The position numbers were made by a program, and so were the translations under genes. A stretch of 22,364 nt of DNA, from positions 1 to 22,364 of the forward strand of contig JAZSFO010000095.1 in NCBI GenBank assembly GCA_045532255.1, in the 5' to 3' direction. The DNA comes from RGIG8748 sp045532255 (lineage in GTDB: Bacteria > Bacillota > Clostridia > UMGS1810). Shown here piece after piece: positions 1 through 8,655 of the stretch (within the stretch, counting starts at the first letter, position 1; each line of letters opens with the position of its first letter). The notes under the pieces were generated by a model. It had not been told where the DNA came from and ran no database searches. It was given only the letters and a program-made list of their open reading frames with translations.

Positions 1-1245
1 TATAATAAGTGCTGCAAAAAATATAATTACAATTCCTGCAAAATACATAAGTGTGCCTACCCAGGATGAATCCTCAAAAAACGCGCCTGCAAAAAGTGCT
101 ATGACAGGAAGCTTTGCACCGCATGGCATAAAGGGTGCAAGCATCGCTGTAGCCCGTCTTTCCCTTTCGCCTCGAATAGTACGGCACGCCATTACTCCGG
201 GAATAGCACAGCCTGTTGCAATAACAAACGGAATAACGGATTTTCCTGATAATCCAACCTTCTTAAATATGGGGTCAAGAACTACCGAAACTCTTGCCAT
301 ATATCCGCAGTCCTCCAGAAGTGCAATAAAAAAATACATTACCATTACAAGAGGCAAAAATCCTATTACTGCGATAGCACCGCCTATTATACCATCTATA
401 AGCAATGTATAAAGAAGAGGATTGGCATTAACAAAGAATTCCCCTACCCATGATTGAAAACTCTCGAGTACAGATGTAAGAGAATCGGCTATCCACGGTC
501 CCAATGTCGATTGGGAAATATCAAAAACAATAAACATTATTATTGCGAATATCGGGATACCTGACCACTTGTTTGCTAATATTCTGTCTATATTATCCTG
601 AAGATTTTTCACATTTGAATGAACTTGTCTTTTCTCTACACTATCAACAATTTCGTTGACAAATTCGTAGCGGTTTCTGTCATCCTCTTTGAGTGCACTT
701 TTGCTTGCATAGGCTGACTGGAGCTTTTTATACGGTGCCTGCTGTTTTCTGCCGTATACCGAGAGAGCAGCCTCGATAACCTTTTTCATTCCCAGAGAGG
801 AGGTTGAAATTGTCTTTACTACCGGACAGCCAAGCTTTTTGGAAAGCAGATTTTCATCAATAAGAGTATGATTTTTGTCATTTATATCCGTTTTGTTAAG
901 TGCTACAACAACAGGTATACCAAGCTCCATAAGCTGTGTTGTAAAAAACAGACTTCTGCTGAGGTTAGTAGCATCTACAATGTTTATAATAACATCCGGT
1001 GATTCATTCATTATATATGTACTTGTTATGCTCTCTTCCGATGTATATGCCGACATTGAATATGCACCTGGTAAATCCACAATAAAAATTTCACATTTAT
1101 CAGGATTGAGGCTCTTTTTCAGAGCACATACCTTCTTATCAACGGTAACTCCTGCCCAATTTCCGACTTTTTCATTCTTGCCTGTAAGAGCATTATACAT
1201 TGTTGTTTTACCGCTGTTCGGGTTACCTGCCAATGCAATTCTCAT
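1..1245 (-). CDS. feoB: Ferrous iron transport protein B, N-terminal part (truncated by window edge)
   Basis: FeoB is an inner-membrane Fe(II) transporter with an N-terminal GTPase domain. Translating the minus strand from the ATG at 1245 gives an unbroken frame of 415 codons to the window edge; the C-terminal part is missing. Visible GTPase motifs are G1 GNPNSGKTT (residues 7-15), G3 DLPG (57-60) and G4 NKTD (117-120). The segment GNWAGVTV after G1 is the usual FeoB switch I region. Hydrophobic membrane segments begin near residue 230, and the Gate motif GCAIPGVMACR lies near residues 345-355. The ATG is preceded by AGGAGG at good spacing (about 1254-1259). The gene lies 79 bases after feoA, with a palindromic box in the gap. 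FeoB proteins are usually about 600-800 residues, so roughly the first half to two thirds is here. The family call is secure. Confidence 0.96.
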   Translation of the reverse strand, partial: MRIALAGNPNSGKTTMYNALTGKNEKVGNWAGVTVDKKVCALKKSLNPDKCEIFIVDLPGAYSMSAYTSEESITSTYIMNESPDVIINIVDATNLSRSLFFTTQLMELGIPVVVALNKTDINDKNHTLIDENLLSKKLGCPVVKTISTSSLGMKKVIEAALSVYGRKQQAPYKKLQSAYASKSALKEDDRNRYEFVNEIVDSVEKRQVHSNVKNLQDNIDRILANKWSGIPIFAIIMFIVFDISQSTLGPWIADSLTSVLESFQSWVGEFFVNANPLLYTLLIDGIIGGAIAVIGFLPLVMVMYFFIALLEDCGYMARVSVVLDPIFKKVGLSGKSVIPFVIATGCAIPGVMACRTIRGERERRATAMLAPFMPCGAKLPVIALFAGAFFEDSSWVGTLMYFAGIVIIFFAALII

Positions 1246-1284
1246 TCTTAACTTCCTCCTAAAATCATATGAATCAAAAAGTAT

Positions 1285-1300
1285 GTTAGTTTACACTAAC
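1285..1300. promoter_or_regulatory. Palindromic operator-like box 1, between feoA and feoB
   Basis: GTTAGT-TTAC-ACTAAC is a perfect 6+6 inverted repeat with a 4-base centre. The same box occurs twice more just upstream of feoA (1574-1589 and 1608-1623). The position in the feoA-feoB gap suggests an extra regulatory point within the operon. A DtxR/MntR/IdeR-type metalloregulator is the likely reader by inference, because such regulators bind palindromes of this size at feo operons. No regulator gene is in the window. Confidence 0.6.
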
Positions 1301-1324
1301 TATATTCCAAAAAATAATAAAAGG

Positions 1325-1540
1325 CTATTTAACATATATCGCTTCCGCAAGCTGTCTGTCAATGTTGTATCTGCCCTCTTTAATAGAAACAATACAGCCA
1401 CTTCCAAGATGCATAATAACTGTTATAGCTTCACCTGTATAGCATCCGAGAGAAAACAAAAAATCCTCCAGTTCACTATCTTCCGTATCTATACGCTGTA
1501 TAATATATTCCTTACCTTCTTCTGCAGAAAACAAATTCAT
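1325..1540 (-). CDS. feoA: Ferrous iron transport protein A (FeoA, SH3-like)
   Basis: FeoA is a small cytosolic SH3-like protein that works with FeoB in Fe(II) uptake. The frame is open up to 1585, but the best start is the ATG at 1540, giving 71 residues. It has a strong AGGAGG seven bases upstream (about 1548-1553), while the longer start has none and would overlap the operator region. The protein reads MNLFSAEEGKEYIIQRID and then the FeoA pattern FLFSLGCYTGEAITVIMHLGSGCIVSI. About 70-80 residues is normal for FeoA. It is the first gene of feoAB, under a consensus promoter with two palindromic boxes. Family assignment rests on size, pattern and the neighbouring feoB. Confidence 0.9.
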   Translation of the reverse strand: MNLFSAEEGKEYIIQRIDTEDSELEDFLFSLGCYTGEAITVIMHLGSGCIVSIKEGRYNIDRQLAEAIYVK

Positions 1541-1573
1541 ATATATTCCTCCTGCACAGCAAATAAAATTATG

Positions 1574-1589
1574 ATTAGTTGCCACTAAC
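1574..1589. promoter_or_regulatory. Palindromic operator-like box 2, feoA leader
   Basis: ATTAGT-TGCC-ACTAAC is an inverted repeat matching box 1 except for the first base. It lies in the untranslated leader of feoA, about 35-50 bases after the predicted transcription start. Its start is 34 bases from that of box 3. A bound repressor here could act as a roadblock or co-operate with box 3. Confidence 0.6.
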
Positions 1590-1607
1590 TCGTATCTGTA
1601 AAAAATG

Positions 1608-1623
1608 ATTAGTCATCACTAAC
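1608..1623. promoter_or_regulatory. Palindromic operator-like box 3, at the feo transcription start
   Basis: ATTAGT-CATC-ACTAAC is the third copy of the box. It begins directly at the predicted transcription start of the feo promoter (-10 at 1632-1637), the usual place for an iron-responsive repressor to block open-complex formation. Reader protein inferred only. Confidence 0.65.
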
Positions 1624-1631
1624 CATGAGAA

Positions 1632-1660
1632 ATTATATCATATCACCCAATCATTGTCAA
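1632..1660 (-). promoter_or_regulatory. feoAB promoter, consensus sigma-A type
   Basis: On the minus strand, TTGACA (1655-1660) is followed after exactly 17 bases by TATAAT (1632-1637). Both hexamers match the vegetative consensus fully. The predicted start is near 1624-1626, leaving a leader of about 85 bases before the feoA ATG that contains operator boxes 2 and 3. Such a strong promoter fits a system held off by a repressor. Confidence 0.88.
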
Positions 1661-1706
1661 TGCTTTTTTGGGAAAATTTTAATTATTTACGGATAATTTT
1701 TTCTAT

Positions 1707-1750
1707 TCTCTGCAAAGAGAAATACGCCGGAAAAATCAACCGGCGTATTT
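1707..1750 (-). terminator. Hairpin downstream of purL, probable terminator
   Basis: AATACGCCGG (1721-1730) and CCGGCGTATT (1740-1749) form a stem that extends to 11 pairs, 1720-1730 with 1740-1750, and has a 9-base loop. It starts 11 bases after the purL stop. A smaller hairpin (TTCTCT 1706-1711 with AGAGAA 1716-1721) overlaps its far side. On the minus strand the downstream T tract is broken (TATTTCTCTTT), so termination may be imperfect. It is nevertheless the natural end of the purine operon before the feo promoter. Confidence 0.65.
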
Positions 1751-1761
1751 TCAATAAAATA

Positions 1762-4700
1762 TTACTTAAAGTATTTTACACATGCGTCAAAGATACCCAT
1801 ATCATAGTTACCCTCAACATTCTTATAAAGACCGTTTGTGTATCTTTCTGTATGTCCCATTTTACCAAGAATTCTGCCGTCTGGAGATGTAATACCCTCT
1901 ACTGCAAGTATTGAGCCATTGGGATTATACTGAATGTCATAGGTTGGATTACCATCCAAATCAGCATACTGTGTTACTATCTGTCCATTTGCAGCAAGCT
2001 CTCTTATAAGCTCTTCACTCGCAAGGAATCTTCCCTCACCGTGTGATATCGGTACAGAATAAACCTCACCGGGCTTTGTGTTTGCAAGCCACGGGGATTT
2101 GTTTGATGCAACTCTTGTTCTTACAATCTTGGACTGATGGCGTCCGATTGTGTTGAATGTAAGTGTGGGTGAGTTTTCATCTGTATCAACTATCTTACCA
2201 TAAGGTACAAGTCCGAGCTTTATGAGTGCCTGAAAACCGTTACATATACCGCACATGAGACCGTCACGATTTTCCAAAAGGTCGGTTACAGCTTCCTTGA
2301 TTGCATCGTTACGGAAGAAAGCAGTAATGAGCTTTGCAGAACCCTCGGGTTCATCACCGCCCGAGAAACCGCCGGGAATGAATATAACCTGAGATTCCTT
2401 AATACCCTGTGCAAACTTCTCTACGGATTCTGTTATTGCAGATGCGCTGAGGTTATTGATAACAAATATATTACTTTGTGCTCCTGCATCGTTCATTGCG
2501 GTTGCTGTATCGTATTCGCAGTTTGTACCGGGGAATACAGGAATAAGAACCCTGGGTTTAGCACACTTAAAAGCAGGTGCTTTTCTGCTTTCTGCCATAT
2601 AAGTGAATGCATCGACCTTTGCGTCATCTGATGCAATATTGCACTTATATACCTTTTCGAGCTTTTCTTCATAAATATCATTAACCGTGCATGCACAAAC
2701 CTTGCTATCACCGTAAACAAAGCTCTTGTCTTCTGTTATTGTACCCACTAATGCAGCATCCTCTATTTCGAAGTCGGACTCTATAACAAAAGCACCGTAA
2801 TTGTAGCCGAAAATATCATCAAGGGTCATGTCATTTGAAAATTCAAATCCAAATCCGTTACCCATAGACATCTTAATTACAGCCTCGGCAATACCACCAT
2901 ATGTCGGTGTATAGATAGCCTTTGCTCTTCCCTCTCTTGCAAGAGCTGTAACTCTGTCAAAGAGTGCTCTGAGAGAATTGGTATCAGGCAGGTTATCTTC
3001 ATTATAGTCAGGCTTTACAAGATATACTTTGTTTCCTGCCTTTTTGAATTCAGGCGAAACAATATGCGGTATCTTGTCTGTTGTAACCGCAAAGGAAACA
3101 AGTGTAGGCGGAACATCTATATCTTCAAAGGAACCGCTCATGGAATCCTTACCGCCTATTGAACCGATTTCAAGTTCCATCTGTGCTTTGAATGCACCCA
3201 GAAGTGCCGCAGTGGGTTTGCCCCATCTCTTCGGGTCAGCCTTGGGCTTTTCAAAGTATTCCTGGAATGTAAGATATACATCCTCAAATGATGCACCTGA
3301 TGCAACAAGCTTTGCTACAGATTCAACTACAGCAAGATATGCTCCGTGATAAGGGCTCTTTTCTGTTATAAACGGATTGTAGCCCCACGACATAACAGAA
3401 CAATCATCTGTATGCTTGTCCTCGGAAGAAATTTTGTTGACCATAGCCTGTATGGGTGTTCTCTGATATTTACCGCCAAAAGGCATAAGAACAGAACCCT
3501 TTCCTATGGTAGAGTCAAATCTTTCGCTAAGGCCTCTCTTTGAACAAACATTGAGGTCGCCTGCAAGAGCCTTTATGCTGTCCTCAAATGTGCCGTCTGC
3601 TTTCTTAAAGAACGGCTGTGCCTTGGGAACAACAACATCAATATGCTTCTGTGCACCATTGGAATTAAGGAACTGCCTGGAAAGATTAACAATTTTGTTT
3701 CCGTTCCAGTTCATTACAAAATAAGGTGTTTCCTGTACAACTGCAACCTTTGTTGCCTCAAGGTTTTCTCCGTTTGCAAGCTCTATGAACTTGTCGGCAT
3801 CCTTTGCTTCAACAACAACAGCCATTCTCTCCTGAGACTCGGAAATTGCAAGCTCTGTTCCGTCAAGACCGTTATACTTCTTGGGTACAGCATTTAAGTC
3901 AACAACAAGACCGTCTGCAAGCTCACCGATTGCAACGGATACACCGCCTGCACCAAAGTCATTGCAACGCTTTATAAGTTTGGATGCCTGTGGGTTACGG
4001 AAGAGTCTCTGGAGCTTTCTTTCCTCGGGAGCATTACCCTTTTGCACCTCTGCGCCGCAGCTTTCGAGTGATTCGAGTGTGTGAGACTTTGAAGAACCTG
4101 TCGCACCGCCACAGCCGTCACGGCCTGTTCTACCGCCGAGAAGAATTATGATATCCCCGGGTGCAGGTCTTTCACGACGGACATTTTCCTGCGGAGCCGC
4201 TGCAATTACAGCACCTATTTCCATTCTCTTTGCCGCATATCCGTCATGGTATATTTCATCAACCATACCTGTTGCAAGACCAATCTGATTACCGTAGGAG
4301 GAATATCCGTTTGCTGCAGTTGTTACAATCTTACGCTGAGGCAGCTTTCCCTCCATTGTTTCCGATACGGGTCTTGTGGGGTCTGCCGCACCTGTAACAC
4401 GCATTGCCGCATATACATACGAACGGCCAGAAAGCGGGTCGCGGATTGCACCGCCTATACAGGTTGCCGCACCGCCAAAGGGTTCTATTTCTGTAGGATG
4501 GTTATGTGTTTCATTCTTGAAGAGAAGTAACCATTTCTCTTTCTTGCCGTCCATCTCAACATCAATCTTTACTGTACAAGCATTTATTTCCTCAGACTCA
4601 TCAAGTTTATCGAGCTTTCCTGATTTTCTAAGATGCTTTACTGCAAGAGTTGCCATATCCATAAGGTTTATAGGCTTCTTTCTTCCAAGAGCGTCCCTTA

Positions 4701-5454
4701 CGGAAATGTATTCATCATATGCCGCCTTTACAGTATCGTCCTCAAACTCAACAGAGTCTATTGTTGTAAGGAAGGTTGTATGACGGCAATGGTCTGACCA
4801 GTATGTATCTATCATCTTAATTTCGGTAATCGTGGGGTCACGCTTTTCCGAAATAAAATAGTTCTGACAGAACACAAGGTCGTCTATATCCATAGCAAGA
4901 CCGTTATCCTTCAAAAATTCCATAAGACCGTCTTTATCGAGGTCTATAAATCCATTGAGTGTTTTTACCTCAGACGGAATTTCGTACTTTATTTCAAGGG
5001 TCTCGTACTCCTTGAGTGAAGCTTCTCTTGCTTCTACGGGATTGATAACATATTTCTTTATTTCTTCTATCTCGCTTTCGGAAAGCCTACCTGTAAGTAC
5101 ATATACCTTTGCTGTCTTGACAGTAGGTCTGTCTCCCTGAGAAATAAGCTGTATACACTCTGCTGCGGAATTTGCTCTCTGGTCAAACTGACCGGGAAGA
5201 TATTCTACTGCAAACACAACGGCATCTTCTGACGATGTAAAGCTGTCATAAACATCATCAAGCTGAGGCTCGGAGAAAACTGTTTTCTTGCAGTAATCAA
5301 AAAGCTCTTGTGTTATATTTTCCACATCGTAGCGGTTGATAATTCTTACATCCTCTACTCCGCCAATGCTCAAAAAGCTTTTGATATCGCCTTTAAGAGA
5401 ATTAGCCTCATGAGCAAGAGCCTTTTTCTTTTCTACATATACTCTGTAAACCAT
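1762..5454 (-). CDS. purL: Phosphoribosylformylglycinamidine synthase, single-chain (PurL with PurQ glutaminase domain)
   Basis: PurL converts FGAR, glutamine and ATP to FGAM, the fourth step of de novo purine synthesis. At 1230 residues this is the large one-chain form rather than separate PurS, PurQ and PurL. The N-terminal part is PurS-like; the synthetase signature WSDHCRHTTF starts at W219, and NETHNHPTEIEPFGGAATC follows. The C-terminal class I glutaminase has GICNGFQ with nucleophile Cys1071 and the His-Glu pair in SHGEGR (His1138, Glu1140). All expected catalytic residues are present. The ATG overlaps the purD stop (TAATG), with GGAGGG upstream inside purD, so translation is probably coupled. 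It is the last gene of the purine cluster and is followed by a hairpin. The N-terminal sequence resembles the form found in many Clostridia (family knowledge, not searched). Confidence 0.96.
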   Translation of the reverse strand: MVYRVYVEKKKALAHEANSLKGDIKSFLSIGGVEDVRIINRYDVENITQELFDYCKKTVFSEPQLDDVYDSFTSSEDAVVFAVEYLPGQFDQRANSAAECIQLISQGDRPTVKTAKVYVLTGRLSESEIEEIKKYVINPVEAREASLKEYETLEIKYEIPSEVKTLNGFIDLDKDGLMEFLKDNGLAMDIDDLVFCQNYFISEKRDPTITEIKMIDTYWSDHCRHTTFLTTIDSVEFEDDTVKAAYDEYISVRDALGRKKPINLMDMATLAVKHLRKSGKLDKLDESEEINACTVKIDVEMDGKKEKWLLLFKNETHNHPTEIEPFGGAATCIGGAIRDPLSGRSYVYAAMRVTGAADPTRPVSETMEGKLPQRKIVTTAANGYSSYGNQIGLATGMVDEIYHDGYAAKRMEIGAVIAAAPQENVRRERPAPGDIIILLGGRTGRDGCGGATGSSKSHTLESLESCGAEVQKGNAPEERKLQRLFRNPQASKLIKRCNDFGAGGVSVAIGELADGLVVDLNAVPKKYNGLDGTELAISESQERMAVVVEAKDADKFIELANGENLEATKVAVVQETPYFVMNWNGNKIVNLSRQFLNSNGAQKHIDVVVPKAQPFFKKADGTFEDSIKALAGDLNVCSKRGLSERFDSTIGKGSVLMPFGGKYQRTPIQAMVNKISSEDKHTDDCSVMSWGYNPFITEKSPYHGAYLAVVESVAKLVASGASFEDVYLTFQEYFEKPKADPKRWGKPTAALLGAFKAQMELEIGSIGGKDSMSGSFEDIDVPPTLVSFAVTTDKIPHIVSPEFKKAGNKVYLVKPDYNEDNLPDTNSLRALFDRVTALAREGRAKAIYTPTYGGIAEAVIKMSMGNGFGFEFSNDMTLDDIFGYNYGAFVIESDFEIEDAALVGTITEDKSFVYGDSKVCACTVNDIYEEKLEKVYKCNIASDDAKVDAFTYMAESRKAPAFKCAKPRVLIPVFPGTNCEYDTATAMNDAGAQSNIFVINNLSASAITESVEKFAQGIKESQVIFIPGGFSGGDEPEGSAKLITAFFRNDAIKEAVTDLLENRDGLMCGICNGFQALIKLGLVPYGKIVDTDENSPTLTFNTIGRHQSKIVRTRVASNKSPWLANTKPGEVYSVPISHGEGRFLASEELIRELAANGQIVTQYADLDGNPTYDIQYNPNGSILAVEGITSPDGRILGKMGHTERYTNGLYKNVEGNYDMGIFDACVKYFK

Positions 5455-6713
5455 TATTTAATACCCTCCAATGCTCTTTTGCCTATATCGCTGCGATAAT
5501 ATGCATTGTCAAAGCTTACTGTTTTGACAGTTTCGTATGCCTTATCAATTGCTTCCTTAAGTGTGGGTGCTGTCTCTGTAACACCGAGGACTCTTCCGCC
5601 TGCGGTAAGGAGCTTGCCATCACAAAGTTTAGCACCTGCAACATATATATTCTTATCTACGGGCATATTGATTTCAAATCCGCTTTCGTATTTCTGCGGA
5701 TAGCCATCGGATGCCATAACTACACAGCATGCACTCTCATCCTTGAATACAACCTCAGTATCAGAAAGTGTTCCGTCTGCTACACTTGTCATAATATCAA
5801 GCAAATCGGATTCAAGAAGCGGTAGAACAACCTGTGTTTCGGGATCGCCGAAACGGCAATTGTATTCTATAACCTTTGGACCCTTGGGTGTGAGCATAAG
5901 TCCGAAATAAAGACATCCCTTGAATGTGCGTCCCTCAGAATTCATTGCATTCATTGTGGGAATAAATATCTTTTCCATACACTCTTTTGCAATTTCTTCG
6001 GTATAATAGGGGTTGGGAGCAATTGTTCCCATACCGCCTGTATTGAGTCCCATATCATTGTCCTTTGCTCTCTTGTGGTCCATAGAGGAAACCATGGGCA
6101 CAAGAGCTTTGCCGTCTGTAAAGCTGAGTACAGACACCTCGGGACCTGTAAGAAATTCTTCAATAACAACCTGACTTCCGCTATCACCGAAAACCTTGTC
6201 AAGCATCATGGATTTAACGGCATCCTTTGCTTCGTCACGGGTATTTGCAATTATTACGCCCTTACCGAGTGCAAGGCCGTCTGCCTTTACTACAACGGGA
6301 ACTGTCGCAGTTTCCAGATAGCTGAGAGCACTTTCCAAATCAGTAAACACACTGTACTCGGCTGTGGGGATATTGTATTTTTTCATAAGGTTTTTTGAAA
6401 AGACCTTACTTCCTTCTATAATAGCCGCATCTTTGGCAGGACCGAAGCACTTGATACCTGCTTTATTAAGTGCATCTACTGCACCGAGAACAAGCGGATC
6501 ATCGGGTGCTACGATTGCAAAATCTATATTATTGGATACAGCAAATTCTACTATTGCATCTATATCTTTAGCACCGATATCGATACACTCTGCATCCTGT
6601 GCTATACCTCCATTGCCGGGAAGTGCGTATATCTTATCAGCTTTGGGGCTTTGTTTGATTTTTTTGATGATGGCGTGTTCTCTGCCTCCGCCACCTACAA
6701 CCATAATGTTCAT
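5454..6713 (-). CDS. purD: Phosphoribosylamine-glycine ligase (GARS)
   Basis: PurD joins phosphoribosylamine and glycine with ATP to make GAR, the second step of purine synthesis. The 419-residue protein is normal length. It opens with MNIMVVGGGGREHAI, the typical N-terminal dinucleotide-like fold, followed by an ATP-grasp domain. The segment VVVKADGLALGKGVIIA is the ATP-binding lysine strand. LNTGGMGTIAPNPYYT and FGDPETQVVLPLL are PurD hallmarks. The start has GGGAGG five bases upstream. The stop overlaps the purL start by one base, and the gene begins 20 bases after the AICAR transformylase stop. No oddities seen. Confidence 0.97.
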   Translation of the reverse strand: MNIMVVGGGGREHAIIKKIKQSPKADKIYALPGNGGIAQDAECIDIGAKDIDAIVEFAVSNNIDFAIVAPDDPLVLGAVDALNKAGIKCFGPAKDAAIIEGSKVFSKNLMKKYNIPTAEYSVFTDLESALSYLETATVPVVVKADGLALGKGVIIANTRDEAKDAVKSMMLDKVFGDSGSQVVIEEFLTGPEVSVLSFTDGKALVPMVSSMDHKRAKDNDMGLNTGGMGTIAPNPYYTEEIAKECMEKIFIPTMNAMNSEGRTFKGCLYFGLMLTPKGPKVIEYNCRFGDPETQVVLPLLESDLLDIMTSVADGTLSDTEVVFKDESACCVVMASDGYPQKYESGFEINMPVDKNIYVAGAKLCDGKLLTAGGRVLGVTETAPTLKEAIDKAYETVKTVSFDNAYYRSDIGKRALEGIK

Positions 6714-6733
6714 ATGTACCTCCCAAGTAAATT

Positions 6734-7918
6734 TTAGTGATGGAATAATCTCATTCCTGTCATTGCCATTGCCATGCCTCTCTTGTTACATTCTTCAATG
6801 ACATTGTCATCACGAATGGAACCGCCGGGCTGTGCAACATAGCTTACACCGCTTTTTGCAGCTCTTATGATATTATCTCCAAACGGGAAGAAAGCATCGG
6901 AACCAAGTGCAACACCCTTGATTTGAGAAAGGTATGCCTTTTTCTCTTCCTTTGTAAATTCTTCGGGTCTAACGCTAAAGAATTTCTGCCACTCGCCGTC
7001 TGCAAGAAGGTCTTCGCTGTCATCGGAAATATATACATCTATAGCATTGTCTCTGTCAGGTCTCTTAACAGTATCGAGGAAGGGAAGATTAAGAACCTTA
7101 TCACTCTGTCTTAAGTGCCAGTTGTCCGCCTTGCCTCCTGCGAGTCTTGTACAATGAATTCTTGACTGCTGACCTGCACCTACACCGATTGCCTGTCCGT
7201 CTTTTGCATAGCAAACAGAATTGGACTGGGTATATTTAAGTGTTATAAGCGCAATAATTAAGTCTCTCTTTGCATCATCGGGAAGCTCTTTGTTATCTGT
7301 TACAAGATTTGTAAGTATGGTTTCGTCAATCTTGTAGTTGTTTCTTCCCTGTTCAAAGGTTATGCCGTATACATCCTTATGTTCTACGGGATTGGGAACA
7401 AAATCAGGATCGATTTTAACAATATTATATGAACCCTTTCTCTTCGCCTTTAGGATTTCCAAAGCTTCGGGGTCGTAGTCAGGAGCAATAACACCGTCGG
7501 AAACTTCTCTTGCAATAAGCTTTGCACATGTAACATCACACTTGTCGGAAAGTGCTATCCAGTCACCAAATGATGACATTCTGTCTGTTCCTCTTGCTCT
7601 TGCATAAGCAGTTGCTATAGGAGAATCGTCAAGACCCTCAACATCATCTACAAAGCATGCTTTTTTGAGTTTGTCGTCCATTTTGATACCTACTGATGCA
7701 GAGGTAGGACTTACATGCTTAAAGGATGTTGCGGCACACATACCAAGTGCCTCTTTGATTTCCTTGACAAGCTGCCAACTGTTAAATGCATCAAGGAAGT
7801 TTATAAAACCAGGCTTGCCGTTTAATATTTCGATAGGAAGCTCGCTTCCGTCTGACATAAATATTTTGGCAGGCTTCTGGTTGGGATTACAACCGTATTT
7901 TAATTCAAACTCCTTCAT
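6734..7918 (-). CDS. purH: AICAR formyltransferase, single-domain PurH lacking IMP cyclohydrolase
   Basis: This enzyme transfers a formyl group from 10-formyl-tetrahydrofolate to AICAR, giving FAICAR. The protein is 394 residues, whereas bifunctional PurH is about 510-530. The N-terminal MGS-like IMP cyclohydrolase domain is absent. The sequence begins at the transformylase domain with FELKYGCNPNQKPAKIF. It keeps the catalytic Lys-His pair in FKHVSPTSASVG (about residues 67-68). It ends with QPGGSIRDDNVIEECNKRGMAM and TGMRLFHH, the usual PurH C terminus. AAGGAG precedes the ATG. The missing ring-closure activity is supplied by the PurO-type gene immediately upstream, 12 bases away. The symbol purH is used in the broad sense. 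Confidence 0.93.
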   Translation of the reverse strand: MKEFELKYGCNPNQKPAKIFMSDGSELPIEILNGKPGFINFLDAFNSWQLVKEIKEALGMCAATSFKHVSPTSASVGIKMDDKLKKACFVDDVEGLDDSPIATAYARARGTDRMSSFGDWIALSDKCDVTCAKLIAREVSDGVIAPDYDPEALEILKAKRKGSYNIVKIDPDFVPNPVEHKDVYGITFEQGRNNYKIDETILTNLVTDNKELPDDAKRDLIIALITLKYTQSNSVCYAKDGQAIGVGAGQQSRIHCTRLAGGKADNWHLRQSDKVLNLPFLDTVKRPDRDNAIDVYISDDSEDLLADGEWQKFFSVRPEEFTKEEKKAYLSQIKGVALGSDAFFPFGDNIIRAAKSGVSYVAQPGGSIRDDNVIEECNKRGMAMAMTGMRLFHH

Positions 7919-7930
7919 TTTGACATCTCC

Positions 7931-8653
7931 TTACTTTTGGTTCTTATTTATCATTCTGTTTTCTATATTGCCGTTTTTAAGGTCAATATATCTTACATAG
8001 AGAGAAATCTTGTTGTCATCATTAAGGTTATTCCATATATTACTTGTAAACTCGTCAATATCATCGGGAATAATTACCCTCTCAGGCTCGCCTGTAAATG
8101 TGGGGATAGGATTGCCGTCACAATTATATGTGTGTATGAAATGTCCCAGACCTGCAAGAGATTTGTAGGAAAATGTATATCTGTTGCACTCTGTTCCCTC
8201 GGCATCAGCACTTTTTAGAATACTCATTTTATAAGTGAAATCGTCGCCCGTAAAATTCATTATACCGCTTATTCTGGGTGTAAAGTTCGGTTTGTCGGGT
8301 TCGAACTCTCTGGTTTCGAGAGCCTCCTCAAAGCTCTTGCCGTCTTTTATAAAGTCGTATATTGTATCTGTCTGGTCGCCGTTTGTTACTATGAGGCTGT
8401 TTTCAAATTTGCGTACGGGCGAGTAAATGATGAGTGAGGGATCCTCTACCTTTGAAGCATCAAATGGATATATTGTAACCTCGTCACCGTTTTCGGTAAA
8501 TACTCTGTTACGACTGTTTTCACTTCTTCCCATTATAAAATATGCGAAAACCGCCTTCTTAGCATCCTTGCTTTTTCCTATGATAATACCTCTTCCGACA
8601 TAGGAATTATCTTTGATAAGATTTGCAATATCATTAGTCTGATATATATTCAT
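7931..8653 (-). CDS. purO: IMP cyclohydrolase, archaeal PurO type
   Basis: This 240-residue protein resembles the archaeal IMP cyclohydrolase PurO family, which closes FAICAR to IMP in the last purine step. Recognisable segments are SYVGRGIIIGKSKDAKKAVFAY near the N terminus, then GRSENSRNRVF, SLIVTNGDQTDTIYDFI and KPNFTPRISGIM. It bears no relation to the MGS-like domain of bacterial PurH. Its place directly before a transformylase-only purH strongly supports the function, because together they replace bifunctional PurH. The ATG lies two bases after the purN stop, with GAAAGG upstream. Archaeal members are about 200 residues, so this one carries some extra length. Function is inferred from family pattern and context. 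Confidence 0.88.
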   Translation of the reverse strand: MNIYQTNDIANLIKDNSYVGRGIIIGKSKDAKKAVFAYFIMGRSENSRNRVFTENGDEVTIYPFDASKVEDPSLIIYSPVRKFENSLIVTNGDQTDTIYDFIKDGKSFEEALETREFEPDKPNFTPRISGIMNFTGDDFTYKMSILKSADAEGTECNRYTFSYKSLAGLGHFIHTYNCDGNPIPTFTGEPERVIIPDDIDEFTSNIWNNLNDDNKISLYVRYIDLKNGNIENRMINKNQK

Positions 8654-8655
8654 AA

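Noticed and set aside
1541..1585. Longer FeoA start adding 15 residues
   Set aside because: No ribosome binding site in front and it would run into operator box 2; the ATG at 1540 has AGGAGG at proper spacing.
875..1588. Plus-strand ORF of 237 codons opposite feoB and feoA
   Set aside because: It lies antisense to two well-recognised genes and across the feo intergenic boxes, has no ribosome binding site, and its translation resembles no family.
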